Source: Rothia sp. SD9660Na
GTDB lineage: Bacteria; Actinomycetota; Actinomycetes; Actinomycetales; Micrococcaceae
Assembly: GCF_030064065.1 (NCBI RefSeq)
Contig: NZ_CP125946.1
Coordinates: forward strand, 310,001-374,000
Direction: 5' to 3'
DNA length: 64,000 nt
Part shown: positions 36,342-44,494 of the stretch, piece after piece
Layout of the letters: the number at the start of each line of letters is the position of its first letter
How positions within the stretch are numbered: the first letter of the stretch is position 1
Position numbers and translations under genes: made by a program
Notes under the pieces: model-generated
Database searches by the model: none
What the model was told of the DNA's origin: nothing
What the model saw: only the letters and a program-made list of their open reading frames with translations

Positions 36342-37120
36342 GCCTCATCGTTGTAACCGGGGCAGGCGGAGGAATCGGTGCCGCCGTCTGTGCCCGCCTG
36401 CTGGAAGACGGCTACAGCGTGCTTGCCACCGACCTCGCCCCGGAACCCGCCCTTGCTAAGGCTCCGTCTCTTGCCACTGCATATGCCGAGGGCAGACTCA
36501 GCTACCTGCCCGTGGATGTCACCAGCGAGCAGTCCGTTGCGGCTCTGGAGGAGTACCTGCGCCAGCTGGGCAGGCCCCTTCAGGGGCTGGTGAACTGCGC
36601 AGGAATCGTCCACACCGCGCCCCTCCTGGAAACCAGCTACGCCGACTGGAAACGGGTGAATGCAGTGAACGCCGACGGCGTCTTTCTGGTGACCCGTGAG
36701 GTCGCCTGGCTCATGCTTGAACAAGCAGACACCGACCCCACCAACTCCCGTGGAATCGTCACCGTCAGCTCCAACGCCGCCACCACACCCCGCACAGAAT
36801 TCGGTGCATATGGTGCTTCCAAGGCGGCTGCCCTCCAGGTCAGCCGCAGCTTCGGGCTCCAACTGGCTGCCCACGGCATCCGCGTCAATACCGTCTGCCC
36901 CGGCACCACCCGAACCCCCATGGTCACCGACCCCTGGGACGGGCAAGACCTCTCTGCCCAACCCATTGCCGGGAACCCCGCCAGCTACCGGCTCGGCATA
37001 CCCCTGGGCAGAATCGCAGACCCCCAAGACATCGCCGAACCCATCGCCTTTCTCACCAGCCCCGCCGCCCGCCACATCACCCTGCAAAACCTCACCGTAG
37101 ACGGCGGCGCAACCTTCTAA
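36338..37120 (+). CDS. dhbA: 2,3-dihydro-2,3-dihydroxybenzoate dehydrogenase
   Basis: An SDR oxidoreductase that aromatises dihydro-DHB to 2,3-dihydroxybenzoate with NAD. The 260-residue protein has TGAGGGIGAAVC (nucleotide binding), NCAGIVHTAPLL, SSNAATTPRTEFGAYGASKAA (Tyr-x3-Lys catalytic pair), VCPGTTRTPM and a C-terminal NLTVDGGATF. The ATPRTEF and LGRIADPQDIAEPIAFL segments fit DhbA/EntA. It overlaps the isochorismatase gene. Confidence 0.9.
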   Translation: MSLIVVTGAGGGIGAAVCARLLEDGYSVLATDLAPEPALAKAPSLATAYAEGRLSYLPVDVTSEQSVAALEEYLRQLGRPLQGLVNCAGIVHTAPLLETSYADWKRVNAVNADGVFLVTREVAWLMLEQADTDPTNSRGIVTVSSNAATTPRTEFGAYGASKAAALQVSRSFGLQLAAHGIRVNTVCPGTTRTPMVTDPWDGQDLSAQPIAGNPASYRLGIPLGRIADPQDIAEPIAFLTSPAARHITLQNLTVDGGATF

Positions 37121-37192
37121 CCGTGCGTCCACCGCTCCCGTAGCGTAGCCTGGAATAGCCCCTTGCCCACACCCATGCTCAGAAAGACACCC

Positions 37193-38269
37193 ATGACCAC
37201 CCCCAGCGCCCTGCCCTCACCCTTTATGCTCGCCCACGGCAACCGGGTGATGACGGCAACCGGCACCCTGGAACAGGTCACCGAAGAAACAGCCCTGGCG
37301 GTAGCCCGCGCCAAGGGCAGCGCCGTCATCGGAGCTATCCCCTTTGACCCCGCCCAGCCCGCCTACCTGGCGGTTCCCGACGCCCTGGCCAGCACCGAAG
37401 AAGCACCCGCCAGCGTCCACACCCAGCCGGCACCTGCCCACCTGGACGGGCTGGATAACCCCGGTTTCCGACAGGCAGTAGGCACCGCCATCGCCGCCAT
37501 GAACCGGGGCGACTACGAAAAAGTGGTGCTAGCCCGCCTGCTCACCGCCAGCTATAGCACCCCCCTCAACCTGCCCGGACTCTACTCCACCCTGCGCGTC
37601 CAACAACCCCGCGCCACCGTCTTTAGTCTCGCCCTGCCCGGTGGGGACTACCTCATGGGAGCCTCCCCGGAACTAGTCTTCAAAACCACCCCGGAGGGCT
37701 TCGCCACCGGTCCCCTTGCCGGGTCCGCCTCCCGCACCGAACCGGCAGGTAGCACCGAGGACGCCCAAATCGGTGAAGCCCTGCTGTGCTCGCCCAAGGA
37801 CCGGACAGAGCACGCCACCGTGGTAGACGATATTCGGGCCCGCCTGGAACCCATCACCACCGCGCTCAACGTCCCGGCAACTCCCAGCCTCAAAGCTACA
37901 CCCCAGCTCTGGCACCTGGGAACAGATATCACCGGGCAGCTACAGGACGGGCTAACCTCCTTAGACGGTGCCCGCGCCATCCACCCCACTCCGGCTATCT
38001 GCGGCAGCCCCACAGAACTCACTCGGCGGGTTATTGACGAGCTAGAACCCTTTGAACGCGGCTACTTTGGCGGGTTAGTGGGCTACATGGACGCCGACGG
38101 CTACGGCGAGTGGTACCTGACCCTGCGCTGTGCACAGGTGAATGAGAGCAGGGCGGTGCTCTTTGCCGGGGCAGGAATCGTTAAAAACTCCACCCCCGCC
38201 GGTGAACACGCAGAAACCGCCGCCAAGCTGGGCACCTTCGCCCGGGCGCTGGGGCTGAACCTGAACTAG
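37193..38269 (+). CDS. dhbC: Isochorismate synthase
   Basis: Converts chorismate to isochorismate, the first step of DHB formation. ATG 37193 (AGAAAGACACCC upstream) gives 358 residues. The chorismate-binding domain shows YEKVVLARLL, GASPELVF, PLAGSASR, HATVVDDIRARLEP, HPTPAICGSPTE and GYFGGLVGYMDADGYGEWYLTLRCA. The lysine in EKVVLAR is the expected general base for an isochorismate synthase. It follows dhbA by 72 nt. Confidence 0.92.
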   Translation: MTTPSALPSPFMLAHGNRVMTATGTLEQVTEETALAVARAKGSAVIGAIPFDPAQPAYLAVPDALASTEEAPASVHTQPAPAHLDGLDNPGFRQAVGTAIAAMNRGDYEKVVLARLLTASYSTPLNLPGLYSTLRVQQPRATVFSLALPGGDYLMGASPELVFKTTPEGFATGPLAGSASRTEPAGSTEDAQIGEALLCSPKDRTEHATVVDDIRARLEPITTALNVPATPSLKATPQLWHLGTDITGQLQDGLTSLDGARAIHPTPAICGSPTELTRRVIDELEPFERGYFGGLVGYMDADGYGEWYLTLRCAQVNESRAVLFAGAGIVKNSTPAGEHAETAAKLGTFARALGLNLN

Positions 38270-38302
38270 GGGACGCTAAGGGCTAGGTACGCGGGGTAGG
38301 AA

Positions 38303-39094
38303 CTAGGTGCGCGGGTCAAGAACCTGGCGGACAGCCAAGGGGGTTGCAACCTCGTGCACCCGCACGCTGTGGGGCGCGTTGGTAGCTACCGCCAGCACAA
38401 ACTCTCCACGAACCCGCCAACTGACCCAAAAATCCTGTGGCTCTTCGCCCTCTAAGGCAAGGGTAGCGCGGGTACTAAACCCGTCTGCCGCGTCAACGGT
38501 AGCGGGGAAATCAACCACGGGAAGAGACACACGGTGGGGACCCGCTACCAGCCCGTGCCCCGTCGCCTTAAGCACCGCCTCCTTAGCGGTCCACAGCAGG
38601 TGCCGGGCAACCTGAGCCGGGGTCTGCGTCATGGTAGCGAGGGCGGTTTTCTCTGCCTCGCCCAGGGCTATGCGGTCAAAGCCAGAAAAATAGGACCCGC
38701 GAATCCGCTCAATATCCGCCCCCAGCTGCCCACCGGATCGGGTCAGTGCGCCCGCCACCATACCGGTGGAACGGGACATGCTGAACTCAACTCCCTCTAC
38801 CCTGGGCTTGCCGTGCTGGGCACCGGCGGCACACACCCGGCATGTGCGATCAACCGGAATTTCTGCCGCAGCCGCCGTCGGTCGTACCCCTAGAGCGGAC
38901 GCCAGCATACAGCGCATGAGGGTGTGCTGGGCGGCAAAGTTCAGGGCGTCCTCGGGGTTCTTGAACTCCGCCGCCCTCATCTGCTCGCGGATGCCTACGT
39001 AGGCAAGCCAGCTTACCCCGTGACCGGTGCGAAGCGCCCGGGAGGGGAGCAGGAAGAGGTCAATGCTCTGCTGCTGGACGGTGGAGTTTGACAT
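38303..39094 (-). CDS. 4'-phosphopantetheinyl transferase, Sfp type
   Basis: Attaches the phosphopantetheine arm from CoA to carrier domains of NRPS or similar enzymes. The 263-residue protein shows the magnesium motif LGADIERI (Asp and Glu) and the second motif LLWTAKEAVLKATGHGL (WxxKEAxxK). ATG 39094 is preferred (TGAGG upstream); ATG 39103 is an alternative. It is convergent with dhbC and fits a catecholate siderophore pathway as an EntD-like enzyme, but its carrier proteins are not in this window. Confidence 0.87.
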   Translation of the reverse strand: MSNSTVQQQSIDLFLLPSRALRTGHGVSWLAYVGIREQMRAAEFKNPEDALNFAAQHTLMRCMLASALGVRPTAAAAEIPVDRTCRVCAAGAQHGKPRVEGVEFSMSRSTGMVAGALTRSGGQLGADIERIRGSYFSGFDRIALGEAEKTALATMTQTPAQVARHLLWTAKEAVLKATGHGLVAGPHRVSLPVVDFPATVDAADGFSTRATLALEGEEPQDFWVSWRVRGEFVLAVATNAPHSVRVHEVATPLAVRQVLDPRT

Positions 39095-39163
39095 AAACCT
39101 CATTCTACAGCCGGGCGCCCCCGCAGTTCGCGGGTTGGTGGGTGCTGGGGCTAGGCTGGTGGC

Positions 39164-39735
39164 ATGGCAACCTTCCTCGTTGAGACCCCGGCACCGGAGC
39201 TCCCAGCCCTAGAGCTTGTTCGTGTTCACCCGGCTGACCCTCGCGCTACCTTCCTGCTGGCTGATTTGCAGGCAGAGTATGACCGCCTTTATCCTTCCCA
39301 GGCAGAGGCAGCTGAGGCAGATAAGGAAATCAATGCTTACCTCGCTGAGGTTTTTACGCCCGAACAGGGGGGGTGATTTTGTGCTGCTACTGAGCAAGGG
39401 CGAAGCGGTGGCGGGAGGTGCCATGATGCGCACCGGCGACCGCCTGGCACCGCAGGGAGCCGTAGAGTTCAAACGTATCTGGACCCACCCCAACTACCGG
39501 GGCAGGGGGGCTCTCCAAGTACCTGCTGCGGGAACTAGAACTGAGGGCGGCAGCCGCCGGCTACCGGCACATCTACCTGACCACCGGCCCCGCTCAGCCC
39601 ACCGCCGTCAAACTCTATGAGGGGTACGGCTACCAGACGGTAGATCTGGGTGCAGACACTGGCACCTACCACGCCTTCACCAAGCCCCTGGATGAACACC
39701 GCACCGTGCTAGAGCAGAGAGAAGGACGCCACTAA
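39164..39735 (+). pseudogene. GNAT acetyltransferase broken by two +1 shifts at G tracts
   Basis: A GNAT protein can be read across three frames: the start MATFLVETPAPELPALELVRVHP; after a G7 run (39367-39373) FVLLLSKGEAVAGGAMMRTGDR; and after a G6 run (39505-39510) YLLRELELRAAAAGYRHIYLTTGPAQPTAVKLYEGYGY. Removing one G from each run restores YRGRGLSKYLL, the acetyl-CoA-binding loop. RNase H starts directly after its stop (TAAATG). Sequencing error, phase variation or true decay are all possible. Confidence 0.82.
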
Positions 39736-40644
39736 ATGACGCTCAATATCACCGCCGCCGCTGACGGCTCCGCCCTGGGCAACCCCGGCCCGGCAGGCTG
39801 GGCGTGGTACATCGACGATGCCAACTGGGCTGCCGGGGGCTGGGACCACGGCACCAACAACATGGGCGAACTCAAAGCTGTGCTTGACCTCTTTGAAGCA
39901 ACAGCCCACCTGGGCGATACCCACCTGACCGTGATTTGCGATAGCCAGTACACCATCAACTCCATCACCAAGTGGATGCCCGGGTGGAAGAAAAAGGGTT
40001 GGAAGAAAAGTGACGGCAAGCCGGTTCTCAATGTTGACCTCATGCAGGCCCTTGATCGAGCTATTCAGGGGCGAACCTATTCCTTTGAATGGGTCAAGGG
40101 GCACACCGGTCACTCCCTGAACGAGGCGGCGGACGAGCGGGCCAACCGGGCTGCCCAGGCCTACCGTGACGGCACTCCGGTGGAGACCGGGCCCGGTTTA
40201 GGATCTAAGGATGGTCTTAGCTCCGCGAACAGTGCAAGCTTTGAGCCGCATAGTAGGGACTTGGAACAGAGACTGGCACCGCGGGCTTCCGAGAGCGATT
40301 TAGACCCCGTAGCCGAGGCCCGTGCCCACGAAGAGCAGATGCTCAAACCGGCGATATACGGCTCAGAGAAGCTCCTGGGAGCGCTCCTGCACCCCGAGCT
40401 GAGCTGGACCGTGCCGACTGGCCAGGTAACAGATAGGGTAACGGTATTGGCTTACCGCGAGCGGGCCTGTGCAACGACAGGGGAACCTGAGTACCTTTCG
40501 TCGGTACCCCTGGGGCAGAGCGCTGCCCTACTGGTATCTAAGGTACCTACGGCACGAGGAACCCTGCTACGCTCAAGCACCTGGGTGCTCACCGGCGGTA
40601 GCTGGAAGCTCCGCTACCGCCAGGACACCGCGATGAGAGACTAA
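39736..40644 (+). CDS. Ribonuclease HI-like protein with C-terminal DUF4440/SnoaL-like domain
   Basis: The N-terminal part (about 1-145) is an RNase HI domain, which cuts RNA in RNA-DNA hybrids. Its active-site residues D10, E45, D69 and D133 and H123 are all present (AAADGSALGNPGP, NNMGELKAVL, VICDSQYTI, VKGHTGHSLNEAADERAN). After a linker comes a roughly 110-residue domain (about 190-300) with LLHPELSWTVPTGQVTDRV and RSSTWVLTGGSWKLRYRQDT, like DUF4440. The 302-residue length is about twice a plain RNase HI. Its end overlaps the convergent WXG100 gene by 4 nt. Confidence 0.88.
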   Translation: MTLNITAAADGSALGNPGPAGWAWYIDDANWAAGGWDHGTNNMGELKAVLDLFEATAHLGDTHLTVICDSQYTINSITKWMPGWKKKGWKKSDGKPVLNVDLMQALDRAIQGRTYSFEWVKGHTGHSLNEAADERANRAAQAYRDGTPVETGPGLGSKDGLSSANSASFEPHSRDLEQRLAPRASESDLDPVAEARAHEEQMLKPAIYGSEKLLGALLHPELSWTVPTGQVTDRVTVLAYRERACATTGEPEYLSSVPLGQSAALLVSKVPTARGTLLRSSTWVLTGGSWKLRYRQDTAMRD

Positions 40645-40931
40645 CCCACGAACATGGCAGCGTTCGCCATTTCAGTTTCTGAATAGTTCACGCCGGCCCG
40701 TGAGAGCGCCTCGTTAATCTGGGCAATCGACTCTTCCACCTGGTGCTGGGTAGCCCGCCAGTGGGCGAGCACGCCCTGGAAATTAGCGGACGCCGAGCCC
40801 GTCCACGACCCCTGAAGGTCCTGGAGCGAGGCGGTGAGGGCATTGACCTCGGAAACGATGGTCTCTACCTGGGCGCGGGCTTGGGCTGATTTGCTGGCAA
40901 TGAGGTCTGCATCGACATTGAACTGGGCCAT
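40641..40931 (-). CDS. WXG100-family (EsxA-like) type VII secretion target
   Basis: A 96-residue helical hairpin protein of the ESAT-6/WXG100 family. The central turn is GSWTGSAS (WTG for W-x-G), and an N-terminal MAQFNVDADLIASKSAQARAQVE and a C-terminal SYSET-like NYSETEMANAAMF follow the pattern. AAAGGAG lies upstream of ATG 40931. No type VII secretion machinery is in the window, so it is an orphan here. Confidence 0.87.
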   Translation of the reverse strand: MAQFNVDADLIASKSAQARAQVETIVSEVNALTASLQDLQGSWTGSASANFQGVLAHWRATQHQVEESIAQINEALSRAGVNYSETEMANAAMFVG

Positions 40932-41244
40932 GAGGCTCTCCTTTGAACAGGGGTATGTAAGGGGTATCAGGTACCGATAGGGTGAGCTACCTGATGCCTT
41001 TGAGCCTACAGGGGATCTAGTTCTGGCCGGAAGCAAAAGAGTGCCTGTGGAAAACTCCGCCCCGGCAGTCGAGCTGCCAGGGCGGGGTTTTGCACACTTC
41101 TAGAAGAAAAATATGGTGCAGTAATGACGTCTCTATGACGGCTTCTAGCGGCTATCCACAGGGTCCCTGCACCAGGGACGCGGCAGGCTGCTGAAGACAG
41201 GAAGGCCCCGACTAAACTTCTAGAGCGCCAGGACAAGGCCTGGT
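40932..41244. other. Intergenic region between Esx-like gene and histidine kinase
   Basis: No gene was seen. It holds the Esx ribosome-binding site and presumably its promoter, plus one strong hairpin at 41051-41091. Confidence 0.5.
41051..41091. terminator. Bidirectional-looking terminator after the histidine kinase
   Basis: AAAACTCCGCCCCGGCAG (41051-41068) and the facing arm at 41074-41091 pair with two mismatches over a 5-nt loop, with A and T runs at the ends. It would end the two-component transcript before the Esx gene. Confidence 0.82.
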
Positions 41245-42732
41245 CTAGGCTTGCTCACCTGCTGCAAGCGGAATAGGGTCGGTGTGGTCACTGTACTGGG
41301 GAATGCGGATAGTGAAGGTAGCACCGCCACCTTCTGTTTCTTCAACCCGTACCGTGCCGTCATGCTGGCCTACAATCGCAGCGACGATTGCTAGCCCCAG
41401 GCCGGTTCCACCCGTCTCGCGGGTGCGTGAAGTGTCAGCCCGGTAGAAACGCTCAAAGACGCGCTCTGCGTCTTCACCGTGAATACCCGGGCCGTGGTCA
41501 CGGACCTGGAGCACGGACGTCCAGGTGCCATCAACGCCCGGTACCGACCCGACCGCAATTTCAATCGGGGAGCCCGCCGGGGTGTAGCGCAGCGCGTTGG
41601 TCATCAGGTTGGCGATAACCTGGCGCAATCTTTGCTCATCGCCCCAGACCAAGGATGTGAGGGCTTCGGCCCCCTCTAGCCCCACCACCTCGATGGCGCG
41701 GTCGGGGGCAGAGGCGAAGGCGTCATTAGCGGCGTCCGTAGCTAGCTTCAGCAGGTCTATCCGGGCGTTTTCGGCAACCCGGCGTTCGTCGAGACGAGCC
41801 AGGGTTAAGAGGTCTTCTACCAGCTGGCCCATGCGCTTAGATTCTGACTCAATGCGGTCCATAGCCATTGCAACGGCCTCATCGTTGGGCAGGCCGCCCA
41901 TACGGTAGAGCTCAGAATAACCCCGAATCGACACCAGCGGGGTGCGAAGTTCGTGCGAAGCGTCGCCCACGAAACGCCGCATCTTCACCTCGGAGCGTTT
42001 TTGGGCGTCAAAGGCCTCTTCAATGTGCGAGAGCATGGTGTTCAAAGAGGTGGTGAGATGGCCAATTTCGTTGTAGGGGCTGTAGTTCTCAATACGCTGA
42101 GAGAGGTCGCCCGCGGCAATCTGGGCTGCGGTCTGTTCCACGCGGGCGAGGGGCTCAAAGGCACGGGTGACGATTACCCAGGTCAGCGCGATGGAGGCAA
42201 GAAGGGTAGCTACACCAAAGAGCATGGTGAGGCTCCCTACGATAGCTACCGTCTGGTTGATCTGGGTCAGGGGGGCGGCGATCACTAGGGTCTGGTTGGT
42301 GTCCTCAATCGGGAAGGCGATCAGCCGCCATTCGGTGTGGCCGCTGGCTGAACGCACCGTCAGTGCTGCCTTGTTGTAGCGCTTGACGTTATCAGCGGTC
42401 AGACCAGAGATGACGGGGGAGGATGACTCATCGGCCAGCGTTGCCACCGGTCGCACGATGTTCCCGTCGCTATCTAGCAAATATGCTTCGTAGGGAATGA
42501 AAGTTCCCTGGGTCTGTGACAGCTGTTGGTCAGCATAGACCGCAGTGACCAGGTAGCTGTAGCTGGCAGTAATCTCATCGTCGAGCTGGTCCATCATCTT
42601 GGCTCGAATCGCTGAAATAGCGACCAGAGACATCACAGAGATAGCCAGAGCCAGCAGCATAGATGTTAAAAGCACGAGCTGGGTTCGCAAGGACAGCGAA
42701 CCCAGCCGGTGCACAGAGAGACGAGAGCGCAA
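41245..42732 (-). CDS. Sensor histidine kinase of a two-component system
   Basis: Membrane sensor that phosphorylates the adjacent response regulator. The 495-residue protein has two membrane segments (about 19-42 and 162-188) flanking a roughly 120-residue external sensor. A HAMP segment (about 190-240) and a dimerisation domain with phospho-accepting H260 in VGDASHELRTPL follow. The ATPase domain has NLMTNALRYTPAGSPIE, DHGPGIHGEDAERVFERFYR and GGTGLGLAIV. The signal is unknown. It starts 12 nt after the regulator gene, which is upstream in the operon. Confidence 0.93.
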   Translation of the reverse strand: MRSRLSVHRLGSLSLRTQLVLLTSMLLALAISVMSLVAISAIRAKMMDQLDDEITASYSYLVTAVYADQQLSQTQGTFIPYEAYLLDSDGNIVRPVATLADESSSPVISGLTADNVKRYNKAALTVRSASGHTEWRLIAFPIEDTNQTLVIAAPLTQINQTVAIVGSLTMLFGVATLLASIALTWVIVTRAFEPLARVEQTAAQIAAGDLSQRIENYSPYNEIGHLTTSLNTMLSHIEEAFDAQKRSEVKMRRFVGDASHELRTPLVSIRGYSELYRMGGLPNDEAVAMAMDRIESESKRMGQLVEDLLTLARLDERRVAENARIDLLKLATDAANDAFASAPDRAIEVVGLEGAEALTSLVWGDEQRLRQVIANLMTNALRYTPAGSPIEIAVGSVPGVDGTWTSVLQVRDHGPGIHGEDAERVFERFYRADTSRTRETGGTGLGLAIVAAIVGQHDGTVRVEETEGGGATFTIRIPQYSDHTDPIPLAAGEQA

Positions 42733-42744
42733 ACTCGTAACCCC

Positions 42745-43455
42745 TTAGTTTTTGTTGGCGGTACGAAGCAGGTAGCCGACGCCGCGCTTGGTATGAATCA
42801 GCGGGGGTAGGTTCTGGTCGTTATCAATCTTGCGACGCAGGTAGGAGATATAGGACTCCACAATGGAGGCATCGCCGTTAAAGTCGTATTCCCATACGTG
42901 ATCAAGGATCTGGGCCTTAGAGAGCACACGGTTGGGGTTGAGCATCAGGTAGCGCAGAAGCTTGAACTCGGTGGGGGAGAGGTCGATTTCGCGGTCGCCG
43001 CGGAAGACCTCGTGGGCATCGTCGTCTAGCACCAGATCATCTACGCGCAGGCGAGAATCTTCTTCGATGTGGGGCTGGGTGCGGCGCAGGACGGCGCGGA
43101 TGCGGGCCACAACCTCATCCAGACTGAAGGGTTTGGTGACGTAGTCGTCGCCGCCTACGGTGAGGCCGGTGACCTTGTCTTCGGTGTCGTCCTTAGCGGT
43201 GAGGAAGAGGACGGGGAAGAGACGGCCGGAGCTACGCAGCTTACGGGTGACGGTGAAGCCGTCCATATCGGGTAGCATGACATCGAGTACGGCCAAATCG
43301 GGCGACTCGGTTTCAGCCTTCTCAAGAGCCTCACGGCCGTTGGCTGCGGTGACAACCTCAAAGCCCGCAAAACGCAGGGAGGTTGCGAGGAGCTCTAGAA
43401 TGTTGGGTTCGTCGTCGACGACCAGCAGTTTTGCTTCAGGTTCTTTGGTATTCAC
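42745..43455 (-). CDS. OmpR-family response regulator
   Basis: DNA-binding partner of the kinase downstream. The 236-residue protein has a receiver domain with VVDDEPNIL and phospho-acceptor D58 in LAVLDVMLPDMDGF. A winged helix follows (about 140-233) with DLSPTEFKLLRYLMLNPNRVLSKAQILDHVWEYDF and IHTKRGVGYLLR. It resembles TrcR/TcrX/PrrA-type regulators of Actinobacteria, but targets are unknown. It is the first gene of the operon. Confidence 0.94.
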   Translation of the reverse strand: MNTKEPEAKLLVVDDEPNILELLATSLRFAGFEVVTAANGREALEKAETESPDLAVLDVMLPDMDGFTVTRKLRSSGRLFPVLFLTAKDDTEDKVTGLTVGGDDYVTKPFSLDEVVARIRAVLRRTQPHIEEDSRLRVDDLVLDDDAHEVFRGDREIDLSPTEFKLLRYLMLNPNRVLSKAQILDHVWEYDFNGDASIVESYISYLRRKIDNDQNLPPLIHTKRGVGYLLRTANKN

Positions 43456-43581
43456 GCTTTTAATTGTGCGCTTATTACCTGTGCACTAGCTGTGTGCAGC
43501 TGTATTTTCTGCTGAATTTGCCTTAGTCCTGCTGGGAAAATGCGGTAAGTACGCCGTGAGCAAAAGACGAGGAACTTGGAC

Positions 43582-43827
43582 CTAGCTGGCCCGTCGCCGA
43601 AGCAGGGTCAGGAAAAGGGCACCCAAGAGCGCCAGAAAAGCCAGCGGTAGGGTCACCAGGGGAGCAAGGCTCACAACATGGGGAGCGCCTCCCGTGGTCC
43701 ATTTCAGGAGTAGCATGGCAAGGCCGCAGAGGGTTCCTACCAGCATGAGGACGCCAGCTGCAAGCCCCAGCGCCCGGATAGCACCGCCGTAGGGTAGCTC
43801 AGGAATTTCAGTGTGTTCAGAAGACAT
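43582..43827 (-). CDS. Small two-TM membrane protein
   Basis: No family is recognised. The 81-residue protein has two hydrophobic segments, AIRALGLAAGVLMLVGTLCGLAMLLL (about 16-41) and VSLAPLVTLPLAFLALLGALFLTLL (about 52-76), and a basic C-terminal RRRAS, so both ends are probably cytoplasmic. It stands alone between the response regulator gene and the divergent DUF3027 gene. Confidence 0.6.
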   Translation of the reverse strand: MSSEHTEIPELPYGGAIRALGLAAGVLMLVGTLCGLAMLLLKWTTGGAPHVVSLAPLVTLPLAFLALLGALFLTLLRRRAS

Positions 43828-43933
43828 ATCTCTAAGCTATCAAGGCCCGCTATAGCTACCTAAAGAAGCACGGGTATTACGCCGGGAGGAAGAGCAGCGG
43901 CCACAGCCTCTACCGGCCTGCTTTAATAGGAGT

Positions 43934-44494
43934 ATGACTGAAGAGGTAAAAGACGAGCTAACAGCCCCCGGCACTTCGAGCGCAGAAAGCTACGAGCAGC
44001 CCGGCCCCGAAGCCGCTGAGCAGGCACCGGCATCCGCCCCTGAACCAACCCTGGGCGAGCCCACCCGCCGTCGCCGTACCAGCAAGGTCGACGCCGTCCT
44101 TGCCGCAGCTAAAGACGTAGCCCTCGCAGGCCTAGCCGACATCGCCCCGGAAAACGCTATCGGCCCCGTCCACCACCTGCGCGGTGAAGAAGAACGCCTC
44201 ACCACCCACCTTTTTGAATGTACCCTTCCCGGCTACCGAGGCTGGTTCTGGTTCGCCACCCTCTCGCGTGCCCCCCGCTCAAAGGTAGCAACTGTCTGTG
44301 AGATCGGCCTGCTCCCCGGCGATGACGCCCTACTTGCCCCGGCCTGGGTACCCTGGGCCGACCGCCTGCTCCCCGAAGACCAGGAGGAGCAAGACTACGA
44401 CCATGACGATGCGGACTACGGTGACAGCGCCTCAGGGAGCGAGGACGACACCAACTTCACCGAAGATGACCAGGTAGGTGCCAGCGCTGAATGA
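43934..44494 (+). CDS. DUF3027 family protein
   Basis: A soluble actinobacterial protein of unknown role with 186 residues. The central DUF3027 region (about 50-155) shows DAVLAAAKDVALAGLADIAPENAIG, FECTLPGYRGWFWFATLSRAPRSK and ATVCEIGLLPGDDALLAPAWVPWADRLLPED. The N terminus is Glu/Pro-rich and the C terminus very acidic (EDQEEQDYDHDDADYGD). It overlaps the MFS gene by 4 nt, a pairing I recall from other Micrococcaceae. Confidence 0.86.
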   Translation: MTEEVKDELTAPGTSSAESYEQPGPEAAEQAPASAPEPTLGEPTRRRRTSKVDAVLAAAKDVALAGLADIAPENAIGPVHHLRGEEERLTTHLFECTLPGYRGWFWFATLSRAPRSKVATVCEIGLLPGDDALLAPAWVPWADRLLPEDQEEQDYDHDDADYGDSASGSEDDTNFTEDDQVGASAE

